Assembly (NCBI GenBank): GCA_031549345.1
Contig: JAVBPY010000002.1
Span: 266,570-330,569, forward strand
Source: CASFRF01 sp031549345
GTDB lineage: Bacteria > Verrucomicrobiota > Lentisphaeria > Victivallales > Victivallaceae
Reading direction: 5' to 3'
Length of the DNA: 64,000 bases
Below the pieces are notes generated by a model. It was not told the DNA's origin and searched no databases. It saw only the letters and a list, made by a program, of their open reading frames with translations. Of this stretch, positions 35,301-42,004 are shown piece after piece (positions within the stretch are counted from its first letter, which is position 1; each line of letters begins with the position of its first letter). Position numbers and translations under genes: made by a program.

Positions 35301-35582
35301 ATCCTCCAATGCCATGATCTCCACCGCGAACGGCTTCTTCAGGGCGCGAACGCCGAAATCCATGCGGCCCGCGCCGGAGAACTTCAGGTGCGGCGCAAGC
35401 ATGTAATCGAATACCACATCGTTGAAGGGCATGGCGTCGCCGCGAAATCCCTTGTCGGGGGCGGCGTACAAAGGAACACGCAAATTGATGGCGCGCGTCC
35501 CCGTCGCGGGATAAAGATCCACGCCCAAGGCGGAAGCGCCGAGCAAAAGCATCGCGCCCGGAAGAATGGTTCGGATTGACAT
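32361..35582 (-). CDS. Large secreted glycoside hydrolase, clan GH-A-like, with CBM9-like C-terminus
   Basis: A 1073-residue protein with a signal peptide (ILPGAMLLLGASALGVD). Residues ~20-310 are beta-rich. A GH-A-type barrel (~320-700) has the acid/base in VLAWEVENEPNAW (E453) and a candidate nucleophile in PALNTETGC (E550), plus WHSYLIENFPEESG between them. The C-terminal ~220 residues look like a family 9 carbohydrate-binding or related module (VELFLDLRTPEKG, GYEMTLAFPW, FGFDLALNG). The closest families would be GH39/GH5-like; the exact family is not assigned. It is the last gene of the GntR cassette, 4 bases after the beta-sandwich protein. Probably periplasmic or secreted, perhaps by the T2SS. 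Confidence 0.78.
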   Translation of the reverse strand: MSIRTILPGAMLLLGASALGVDLYPATGTRAINLRVPLYAAPDKGFRGDAMPFNDVVFDYMLAPHLKFSGAGRMDFGVRALKKPFAVEIMALEDARRGTLVLRMESARVGQNRCVFLFRQGTQVRASAVAPVSPGASWAMASVEWKEGKAFFTLGNDVVSIALPADFAPEKMVVNGWSVDEMRLKGDNGTFVLDWEKRTYAGKLDIARDGGFSADVMGFDSGAITLDRTKRECPVIHLVNTSDAPKRAAFRFSMKSEVAKKNIRWTQEVVVPAKSDHLEFIVFPGGLADDIHHLAIVSEEMKIKTEKHFLHILRRAEKAGPDKFGWHSCVSYLFGGYMDPIPVRIPVRYSHWNYVYAPFWLEDYRKNPAEMPVVPPESWNYEPETEWLKTEGRKFALCIQTSPGMSWGQEAPLDRVSREGGGGLAKKALFQDWFRVMVERYKDNVLAWEVENEPNAWMMPNHPQEYWKACQMVYEVVKSITPATPVYGICGTSIFTGWMDKALAAGAGKYLDGVSWHSYLIENFPEESGLDAMLKDAVKKFGGKPALNTETGCNAVMRYKIDEAIPPEEVKAKRESRVFGFAFPSGFPSTSVDEWDASNKIVRNVVVNFCSGAKLFTFFGPTLGRDPNKPADDWREKVQDFKLFASTPEGLRTPSLYLLAIAVCSAQLEGATLENVKELAGFYGVNGAIFDKAETGKVAVVWAVGNRGAVLLNADVPELEQVGIHGQRSTVKATGKNGNTYSYLIELDSFPRYLHSAGKRLEAESLPVEKLQVAPMSDTEGTVHLSLGNRENRARKIDIAFEKVPGVAFEPSSSTAELAPGAFRELSFKYKRSGDTGRTLAVPVVIRLDGRLDARLEAELKALKIHRIAPSGNTAFLLNRDEQVVIGHAPALASLAEGNKYWNGPEELSGNAQLSWDEKGFKVALRVVDKVRIPAPWPGIHGTSVELFLDLRTPEKGLGNPMYGKRVYQFLALPYLGEGEGEVKLYCPQLATLAEPGLLATGKRTAEGYEMTLAFPWKLANPEGKAPETFGFDLALNGAFAREGKPMRKTQIMLFGNAENARNAAAFGRLLLK

Positions 35583-35586
35583 GGAT

Positions 35587-36222
35587 TTATTCCTCGAATT
35601 CGATGATCAGCGCGGGAGAAAGAGCGCCTTCTTTGTTGAACTGATTCTCGGCGGAAACGAAACGCCATGCGGAATTTTTCGCTTCCGGCGCTTCGAGGCG
35701 GAAGCCGATCCACTCCGACTTCTTCTCCCGCGCCGCACGGAGGGCCGCGGTTACATCGGCAAATCCGGGTTTGCCCTGTGAAATTTTATCCCCGGCTTTG
35801 AAAATCGGCGTTTCGAGCCGGGTTCCGATTTTATCGTCGCCAAGTTCCACGCGCCCGTTCGCTTCGGGGGTTAGGTAATAGAAACCGATCAACTCCGGAC
35901 CACCGCCCTCCTTGCGTTCGTAGCACCCGGTCTGGTCGAGGGTGCACAAACGGAGTTTCGCGCTTTTGAGCGGTTTCATATTTTCCGGCAAAGAAAATTC
36001 CAATACGCCCTTGTACTGCCCGCGCCAGATGTTGCCGGCCAGGATGGAGTGCGATTCGTTTTTCTCCGAATCGAGCATGGTCGAAACCACGCGCTCCATC
36101 ACAGGCGCCCCCTCCTTGGCGTTTAAAAAACCGTCCGAGGCCGGAACGGTCAGAATCGTTACAGGGGCGGCGGCGGCGGAGAGCCCTCCGGCAAGAAGCG
36201 CCAGGACAAGTGTGTTTTTCAT
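35587..36222 (-). CDS. Secreted DNRLRE/CBM-like beta-sandwich protein
   Basis: About 211 residues. ATG 36222 is preferred over 36231 because AAGGA lies 9 bases before it. Signal peptide LVLALLAGGLSAAAAP. The remaining ~190 residues form a jelly-roll pattern: SDGFLNAKEG, YKGVLEFSLPENMKPLKSAKLRL, ADVTAALRAAREKKSEWIGFRLE and ALIIEFEE, the layout of DNRLRE-type and related carbohydrate-binding domains. It lies between the pseudopilin gene (22 bases) and the GH gene (4 bases), so it may supply substrate binding for the hydrolase. Confidence 0.75.
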   Translation of the reverse strand: MKNTLVLALLAGGLSAAAAPVTILTVPASDGFLNAKEGAPVMERVVSTMLDSEKNESHSILAGNIWRGQYKGVLEFSLPENMKPLKSAKLRLCTLDQTGCYERKEGGGPELIGFYYLTPEANGRVELGDDKIGTRLETPIFKAGDKISQGKPGFADVTAALRAAREKKSEWIGFRLEAPEAKNSAWRFVSAENQFNKEGALSPALIIEFEE

Positions 36223-36244
36223 AGCGGTCATTCCTTTTTATTGA

Positions 36245-37015
36245 TTACCATTTCCAGGGGAACATGTTGTCGCCGATGTAGCGGCTTTGGGTCGACTGAT
36301 AAATACTGTGGTTTGTCCGGTTGTCCACGTGTCCATCCGGAAAAAGGAGATTTTTGGTTCCGTTGTGGGAAACCATGCGTCGGAAAATGTGGTCCTCGAC
36401 CGCCGCCGGCGTGTTGTCGAACATATTGAGCCGCAGCCCGAGATCCGAACCGGCGAAAAACTTCGATTGGACGCCATCGCTTACCCAGAGCGTAACGGCG
36501 GGGGTCTTCAACCTGGAAATATGCCGCCAGTCCATCATCCCGCCGTCGCTGGCAAGATATGGGGCCGCCGCGATGCCGTTGCTCCCGGAAACCGAATAAT
36601 TCACAGCAAATTCGCCGCCTGAATTTGTGCTCTGATCCTCCGGGCACCGCAGAATGCCCATGCCATCGGCGCGCTTGCTTTTTTTCCAGACAAAGTCATT
36701 GTAGTACGACGCGTTGGTCAGGCGCGGGAAATACCCGGAATAGTAGGCGGGAATAACCGGCCACTGCGCATTGCCCGGATTGGCCTCGTTCACCGAATGG
36801 GTGGAAGGAAAATACGCCGCCGCCCACTGTCCCTTGTAATCCTCCGTATACATCAGCATCGCAACACCCTGCTGTTTCAAATTGGCGACGCAACGCGCCT
36901 TCCGCGCCACCACCCGCGCCTGGTTCAGCGCCGGGAGCAGCATGGAGGCAAGGATTGCGATGATCGCGATAACGACCAGCAGCTCGATCAACGTAAAATG
37001 CGAACTCTTTTTCAT
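36245..37015 (-). CDS. Pseudopilin-like (prepilin N-terminal motif) DUF1559-type protein
   Basis: About 256 residues from ATG 37015, which overlaps the gntR stop (ATGA); AAGGAG sits upstream. The N-terminus is a type IV pilin signal, MKKSSH then FTLIELLVVIAIIAILASML, with Glu at position 5 and His instead of Gly at -1. The C-terminal part has the H...KNLLFPDGH motif seen in the large DUF1559-type pseudopilin family of Planctomycetes and Lentisphaerae. The family is abundant in those phyla and its function is unknown. In this cassette it is followed by a carbohydrate-binding protein and a hydrolase. Confidence 0.9.
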   Translation of the reverse strand: MKKSSHFTLIELLVVIAIIAILASMLLPALNQARVVARKARCVANLKQQGVAMLMYTEDYKGQWAAAYFPSTHSVNEANPGNAQWPVIPAYYSGYFPRLTNASYYNDFVWKKSKRADGMGILRCPEDQSTNSGGEFAVNYSVSGSNGIAAAPYLASDGGMMDWRHISRLKTPAVTLWVSDGVQSKFFAGSDLGLRLNMFDNTPAAVEDHIFRRMVSHNGTKNLLFPDGHVDNRTNHSIYQSTQSRYIGDNMFPWKW

Positions 37016-38364
37016 CGTATCTCTCCTTTGCGGGTTTGCGTATAGCTTTGGGAATAGGCGACCATATCTTCCCATTCCAGTTCAAAACGACTTGGATCGT
37101 CCACCAGCATCAGAAATCCGTGGTCGAGAATGTTGCTGTAGATATAGCGCTCGACGGGATCGGCGAAATAGCCGCCGAACGCCCGCGCCGCCGCCGCGCG
37201 GAGCGCCGGCGTGTTGAAGTGTTTCCCCCTGCGGTCCACACCCACGAAATGCTGCTCCCGAAACAAATCCTGCGAATCGGACCGTTGGAGAAACGCAAAA
37301 AAGCGGGCACACTCCACGGGATTCCGTGTACGTGCGTCGATGGAACCGATCAAAGGGTCCAGGACAGCTCCGCCGTCGATCGCAATTTCCGGGTACACCA
37401 GCAAATCATCCGGGTCTTCCATGGCGTTGACCGCACACGTGTACGCCGCAAAAATAGGAAATTCACCTTTATTGAAACGCTCGATTCCTCCGACTTCCCA
37501 AAGGTCGCGCGCATGATGGAACATTCCGCAATACGAGAGAACGCGTTGAAAGTCGGCACGAAGTTCGGCCAAATCGCCTCCGCGGGCGAACGCGTGGGCA
37601 CGGTTTCCAAGGAACGCCGCCGGACGGTTGATGGAAACCGGCCGCGGAATCCCGCATTCTTCACAATGCGCCACTACACGCCGCACATAGGCGATTTGTT
37701 CGTCGAACGTTTCGTATTCGGGAAGCGGGAGGTCGAGCGACTTCAAGGCTTTGCGGCTGCAAAACAAATACAGCGCATGGTACGCCAAAGGCGCGGTGTC
37801 GTCGTCCGCAACACGGAGGGTTCCGCGCGCAATTTCGTGCGCGGCGAGGCGCCGCAACGGAAGCGCCTCCGCCGGGCCGGGCAGATTGATGGTGATGTCC
37901 GGCCATACGGAGGGTTCCTCGAAATGCAGCTGAAGGGCCAGGTGTCCCAAGTGTTCGTTCCGAAAACGCTCCACAAGTTCGAGCATCATCGCGCGCCGAC
38001 CCTCGTCCGACTCCCAATGAAAAATCTCCACCTTATAACGCCCGCTCTGCGAATAACTCAGCACGTCGCGCATCGGCGCGGGCGACGGCGGCGTGCGCAC
38101 GAAAATACCGACGCCGCTGCGGACCATCAGCACATTTTCCGCGATCAATTCGGAAACGGCGCGCTGTACGGAAGCGGGAGCCGCCTGGAAGATTTCGCTC
38201 AACTTGCGGATCGAAGGAAAACGGTCGAGGCGGCTGCTCTCCGAAGCGAGGCGAAACAAGGCCTGTTTGATGTGCCCGGAGGTGCCCAGGTTGTTGCTCT
38301 CCTTGGACGCCTCAAAGAGTTCCCCAAGCCGTGTGGCGACGGCGATGTGTTCTTCTTCGGTCAT
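37012..38364 (-). CDS. GntR-type regulator fused to a solute-binding-protein-like sensor domain
   Basis: A 450-residue cytoplasmic protein. Residues ~28-92 are a GntR winged helix-turn-helix (GHIKQALFRLASES, FPSIRKLSEIFQAAPASVQRAV). From ~105 on the sequence follows family 1 extracellular solute-binding proteins (YKVEIFHWESDEGRRAMMLELVERFRNEH, PDITINLPG, IFAAYTCAV and a C-terminal repeat of helices), but with no signal peptide. It is therefore likely a one-component sugar sensor built from a periplasmic-binding-protein fold. First gene of the cassette with pseudopilin, binding and hydrolase proteins, which it probably controls. Shine-Dalgarno GGAGG. Confidence 0.82.
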   Translation of the reverse strand: MTEEEHIAVATRLGELFEASKESNNLGTSGHIKQALFRLASESSRLDRFPSIRKLSEIFQAAPASVQRAVSELIAENVLMVRSGVGIFVRTPPSPAPMRDVLSYSQSGRYKVEIFHWESDEGRRAMMLELVERFRNEHLGHLALQLHFEEPSVWPDITINLPGPAEALPLRRLAAHEIARGTLRVADDDTAPLAYHALYLFCSRKALKSLDLPLPEYETFDEQIAYVRRVVAHCEECGIPRPVSINRPAAFLGNRAHAFARGGDLAELRADFQRVLSYCGMFHHARDLWEVGGIERFNKGEFPIFAAYTCAVNAMEDPDDLLVYPEIAIDGGAVLDPLIGSIDARTRNPVECARFFAFLQRSDSQDLFREQHFVGVDRRGKHFNTPALRAAAARAFGGYFADPVERYIYSNILDHGFLMLVDDPSRFELEWEDMVAYSQSYTQTRKGEIR

Positions 38365-38412
38365 ACCCCCTCCGTGTTTCTGCGTGTGCTTTCGTGTTCT
38401 ATCACACTTGAT

Positions 38413-38440
38413 ATTATAGACAAAAAAAGAACTTTGTCAA
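38413..38440 (-). promoter_or_regulatory. Consensus sigma70 promoter of the gntR-pseudopilin-GH cassette
   Basis: Minus-strand TTGACA (38435-38440) and TATAAT (38413-38418), both perfect, with a 16-base spacer. It is 49 bases before the gntR ATG. Without a repressor this should be a strong promoter. Confidence 0.85.
38419..38438. promoter_or_regulatory. Candidate operator (inverted repeat) inside the gntR promoter
   Basis: GACAAA and TTTGTC (6-base arms, 8-base gap) fill the spacer and the -35 box of the gntR promoter. The position is ideal for repression by the GntR-type protein encoded just downstream. Binding is inferred. Confidence 0.45.
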
Positions 38441-38467
38441 GGGATTTTCAGCGAAAACGTTTTTTTT

Positions 38468-38476
38468 TGTTATAAT
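38468..38476 (+). promoter_or_regulatory. Extended -10 promoter candidate for the T2SS-like operon
   Basis: TGT followed by perfect TATAAT (38471-38476) after a T9 run. There is no good -35 box, which fits an extended -10 promoter. The leader to the first ATG is about 75 bases and includes a GCGCCGCTTCGCG stretch. Confidence 0.45.
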
Positions 38477-38556
38477 TCGTAAAAACACACAATAAAGCGC
38501 CGCTTCGCGACGTTTCACGCAGCGAGAACCTAAATAGTACAACAGGAGCTTACAGC

Positions 38557-39372
38557 ATGAAACGACTGACGCTTTTATTTCTTTTTTGTTTCGCCGGACT
38601 TCTTTTTGCGGACGATGCGCCCCCCGCGCCTTCCGGCGGCACGGGAAATTCGCGACGCGGAAGCGGCAACGGCGGAGGAGGCGGTGAGCGCGGCGGAGGA
38701 GGCGGTGAACGCGGTGGAGGAGGCAGGGCTGCTTTTGAAACCATGCGCGAACAGCTCCGCGAAAAATTCCCCTCGGAGTACGCCGAAATTGAAAAATTGC
38801 GCGAAAGCGACCCCCGTTCCGCCATGAGCAAATCCATGGAGCTCGCGCGCCAGGCGGGAATTGAAATCCCCTCCTTCGGCGGCAGCCGCGGCGAGGGAGG
38901 AAATCGCGGCGAACGTGGCGGGCGCAACGGAGAAGCATCGGCGGCCCGTCCCGACCCGATCCAGATTTTCTTCAAAGCCCTTGACGCGGTGGAGGCGGAG
39001 GCTGTCAAGACCGTGAAGCTCACCCAGCAAACCGAGCCGGAAAAAGCCCTGGCCTCTTATAAAGAGATGGCCGAGAAACATGAAATCAAAGTACCCGCCG
39101 AACTCACCGTGGACTATCTTCGCGGCGTGGAAATTCTTCCGCGCGACGTGGTGCGCTTCACCATGGCCAAGGTGGATGCAGCCCTCGCCGAACAACAGCC
39201 GGAGGCGTTTGCGCGCATCCGCGAGCTCCGTCGTACCGACCCGATCGCCGCGCGGGATGCCTATCTGGAGCTCATCCGCAAGAGCCGGATCAAGATCGAG
39301 ATGCTCAAGCCGACCACCCAGGGGCTGACCGTCCTTACCCTTCCGACATCCACCACCGGGGCGACGCGATGA
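38557..39372 (+). CDS. Exported Gly/Arg-rich protein heading the T2SS-like operon, unknown function
   Basis: A 271-residue protein with a signal peptide (LTLLFLFCFAGLLFADD). A low-complexity segment (~27-57) of GGGGER/GGGG repeats follows. There is then a helical charged domain (~58-95), a second Gly/Arg patch (~108-128) and a C-terminal helical domain (~133-250) with repeated ALA.Y.E and AR..Y.E.I units. No family recognised. CAGGAG precedes the ATG. The last codons overlap the GspL-like gene (ATGA), so it is tightly tied to the secretion apparatus. It could be a periplasmic accessory or a substrate. Confidence 0.7.
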   Translation: MKRLTLLFLFCFAGLLFADDAPPAPSGGTGNSRRGSGNGGGGGERGGGGGERGGGGRAAFETMREQLREKFPSEYAEIEKLRESDPRSAMSKSMELARQAGIEIPSFGGSRGEGGNRGERGGRNGEASAARPDPIQIFFKALDAVEAEAVKTVKLTQQTEPEKALASYKEMAEKHEIKVPAELTVDYLRGVEILPRDVVRFTMAKVDAALAEQQPEAFARIRELRRTDPIAARDAYLELIRKSRIKIEMLKPTTQGLTVLTLPTSTTGATR

Positions 39373-40604
39373 ACAACCCGTTCCGGCTGGGCGATTTTGC
39401 CGGAATCACGATCGGCGACGGCATCCTCCGCGCCGCGCGGGCGACGCGGCGCGGCAAGAAGCTTCTACTCCGTAAAACCATCCGTCGCGAATTCGCCCCC
39501 GAGCAGTTCGAGGAAGCATTCCGTACGCTTTTCGCGGAGCTTGCGCTCGGTTCGGAAACCGTGGTTCTGATCGCCGCGACAATTCCCGGCGACACGTGTT
39601 TTTCCTGCCGTCTTCCGAACCTTAAAGGAGCGCAACTCCATTCCGCCATCGAGTTCGAGCTTCCGCGCAACCTGCCGTTAATGCCGGAAAATCCACAAAT
39701 CCAGTTCGTCGCCCGTCCGGCGGCGGAGGGATTGCTGGACGCGACAGTGCAGGTATTTCCGGCGGAGAATGCGCGTGCGCTCCTCGCGGCGCTGGATATG
39801 GCCAACTGCCGGATCGATGAAATTCTCCATCCCCTCCTCCTTCTGCCGGCGCTCTCGCCGGAAAGTCCTGTGCGCCTCCCGGAACTCCCCGGCGAATTCT
39901 GCTGGAAAAACGGCGCCTATCAATTCGCCGACGCGCCGGAAAAAGACGAAAACAAAGAGCTGAACGGCCTTCTTCTCGACACGTTCGATTTCGCCGGAGA
40001 GAATGCGCAAAACCTCCTTCGCGAATTTGTTACGCCTCTTACTGCGATTCTTTTCGCATCCACGCCGGGCTTTTCACACCGCCGCGCGGGATTGGGCATC
40101 CTGCCGGAGCATTTCCGCCCACGGCGATACAGGCGGCTCGGTTACTTGGCCGCCCTCCTGACCATCTGTTTGATCGGCACATTCGCGGTGCGCGGTTTCG
40201 GGCATCTTCACAACTTCCGCGTCCGGTATCTGGAGCTGAAACAGCGCGCCGCCGACTTGGAGGACCGCACGGCGAAAATCAAGCGTCAGCTCGCCGCAAA
40301 GGATAAGGAGTTCAAGGAAATCAAACGTGTTCTGGATCTCGATCCGGGCGACCACGAAATTCTCACACGCCTGGCGACGCTCTCGGAAAAACTTCCCCGC
40401 GAGGCGCAATTGACCAACTTCCGCGCCGCCGACGGCAACATCGACCTTACGTTGACCACAAGCCAAAGCAACCTCGACGCGGCGACACCCCTCCGGCGCG
40501 AAGCCGGGTACAAAATCAGCCGCCTCCAACAACGCCGGATGGGCGACACCATGACGGTAATCACCATGCAGGTATCCCCGCAGCCCATGGAGGTGAAAAA
40601 ATGA
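39369..40604 (+). CDS. gspL: GspL-like (PilM-PilN fusion) assembly protein
   Basis: A 411-residue protein. Residues ~9-235 form a PilM/GspL actin-like cytoplasmic domain (FAGITIGDGILRAARA, LPNLKGAQLHSAIEFELPRNL). One membrane helix (257-275) is followed by a coiled coil (~283-320) and a small periplasmic PilN/GspL ferredoxin-like domain (LTNFRAADGNIDLTLTT). In type II systems GspL anchors the GspE ATPase to the membrane. The gene overlaps both neighbours (ATGA at each end). Sequence likeness to any named GspL is weak; the call rests on domain order and operon. Confidence 0.78.
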   Translation: MNNPFRLGDFAGITIGDGILRAARATRRGKKLLLRKTIRREFAPEQFEEAFRTLFAELALGSETVVLIAATIPGDTCFSCRLPNLKGAQLHSAIEFELPRNLPLMPENPQIQFVARPAAEGLLDATVQVFPAENARALLAALDMANCRIDEILHPLLLLPALSPESPVRLPELPGEFCWKNGAYQFADAPEKDENKELNGLLLDTFDFAGENAQNLLREFVTPLTAILFASTPGFSHRRAGLGILPEHFRPRRYRRLGYLAALLTICLIGTFAVRGFGHLHNFRVRYLELKQRAADLEDRTAKIKRQLAAKDKEFKEIKRVLDLDPGDHEILTRLATLSEKLPREAQLTNFRAADGNIDLTLTTSQSNLDAATPLRREAGYKISRLQQRRMGDTMTVITMQVSPQPMEVKK

Positions 40605-41188
40605 AACTCGCGCGCCGTCATAAAATTATGATCGCCGTTCCTGTCGCGTTTTTCACGCTTCTCCTGGTCTTTTTGCTCGCCGGAGAAGTAGACAGTTGGA
40701 TTCCATCCGATACAAAACTCGACGATGCCGCAAGCTCCATCGCCCGCGCCGAAAAATCCTACCGCGCACTGAAAGCCCAGTTCGACACAAGTCTGGAAAA
40801 TGAAAAAACCTGGAAAGAACGCTCCACGCACTGGTTCCGCCCGGAACGCGACGGCGACCCGGAGTTGGAGCTCCGGAAGAAAATCGAACCCGCCGCCACT
40901 AAAGCGGTGCTTCCTTTGAATTCCATCGGCACCGTGCGCCGCAGCGCCATCAACACACAGCTTTATTTTGCGGAAATCGACGTGGCGGGTTCCGGAACAC
41001 TGGAGCAGATCACCGCGTTCCTCGCGGAAATTCAGCAGATGGAACCGCGATTGTACTGGCGGCGGATCGAGCTTCGTCCCGAATTCCGCCGCGGTCCCGG
41101 CCCCGCGGCCGCCACGGCCGAGCCGCTTCTGCAAATCAACGGCACGCTCCGCGCCATCGCATTCAATATTCCGGAGGTGAAAAAATGA
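40601..41188 (+). CDS. gspM: GspM/PilO-like inner-membrane assembly protein
   Basis: A 195-residue bitopic protein. Membrane helix ~9-28 (IMIAVPVAFFTLLLVFLLAG), coiled region ~45-75, then a periplasmic domain with the GspM/PilO-type strand-helix pattern (AGSGTLEQITAFLAEIQQMEPRLYWRRIEL, where the helix before the strand is typical). It would dimerise with GspL. ATGA overlaps link it to both gspL and the next gene. No catalytic role expected. Confidence 0.72.
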   Translation: MKLARRHKIMIAVPVAFFTLLLVFLLAGEVDSWIPSDTKLDDAASSIARAEKSYRALKAQFDTSLENEKTWKERSTHWFRPERDGDPELELRKKIEPAATKAVLPLNSIGTVRRSAINTQLYFAEIDVAGSGTLEQITAFLAEIQQMEPRLYWRRIELRPEFRRGPGPAAATAEPLLQINGTLRAIAFNIPEVKK

Positions 41189-41964
41189 GAGCCTTCCTTC
41201 TTTTCTTGAATCTCCTTCTCGCGGGCGGTCTGGTCTGGTCCGCCGTTTCGTTGTTCGAGCCGGAAACACAGTCCGTTGCGGAAAAGAAAAAGCCGGAGGC
41301 ACCGCCGCAGGCCGCCAAGCCACCTCCCGCACTCCGCACCCTCCCCCCCGATCAGGCGCAGGAACTTGTCGTGCGGAACAACATTTTCGACCCCGCCCGC
41401 AATCCGGCCGGAGCCACGGGAGGGCGCAGCGCACAGCTTTCACTCACACTGGTGGGCACGTCGGATCTCGGCGGAATGCGCGGCGCGGTAATTATTCAGA
41501 AGGAACAGCGCCGCCAGCAGGGTCCTCCCGGAATGCCCAATTTCAACCAGAATCCAAACCAGAACCAGAATCGACAGGCGCAAGCGAATTTGCAACAGTT
41601 CGTCCGCCTGGGGGAAACCCTTCCGAACGGATATACCCTTACGGAAGTAGGACAGGACTACGTTGTCCTGACACGCTCCGGCGCACGCACGGAACTGCGT
41701 ATCCAGGAAGCATCAAAAAACCAACCGACAACCACCACCGCCCAGCCGCAAAACCAACGGGCACAAGCCATGCAACAGTTCCAGCAGTTCCAACAAATGC
41801 AAATGCAGCAGCAAATGAATATGATGAATATGATGCGCCAGATGCAACAGCAACAGCAACAAAACCAGCGCGGCAACCAGCGCGGCGGCAATGTCGCCGG
41901 CGGGCAGGTTGTCGGCGGGGCGACGCGCCGGAGCAGTACCTCTTCCGGCGGACTGAACTTATAA
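41185..41964 (+). CDS. gspC: GspC/PilP-like protein with Gln/Met-rich tail
   Basis: A 259-residue protein with an N-terminal membrane anchor (LFLNLLLAGGLVWSAVSLF), a Pro-rich linker and a homology-region-like beta domain. The domain includes VVRNNIFDPARNP, LSLTLVGTSDLGG, FVRLGETLPNGYTLTEVGQDYVVLTRSG. That pattern is the HR domain of GspC/PilP that touches the secretin. Instead of a PDZ or coiled coil, the last ~90 residues are low complexity, rich in Gln, Met, Asn and Gly. The gene overlaps gspM by 4 bases and is followed after 40 bases by the secretin. Confidence 0.75.
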   Translation: MRAFLLFLNLLLAGGLVWSAVSLFEPETQSVAEKKKPEAPPQAAKPPPALRTLPPDQAQELVVRNNIFDPARNPAGATGGRSAQLSLTLVGTSDLGGMRGAVIIQKEQRRQQGPPGMPNFNQNPNQNQNRQAQANLQQFVRLGETLPNGYTLTEVGQDYVVLTRSGARTELRIQEASKNQPTTTTAQPQNQRAQAMQQFQQFQQMQMQQQMNMMNMMRQMQQQQQQNQRGNQRGGNVAGGQVVGGATRRSSTSSGGLNL

Positions 41965-42004
41965 CGCAAACAATCAAACCATTGAATTGAATGGAGAATA
42001 ATCG

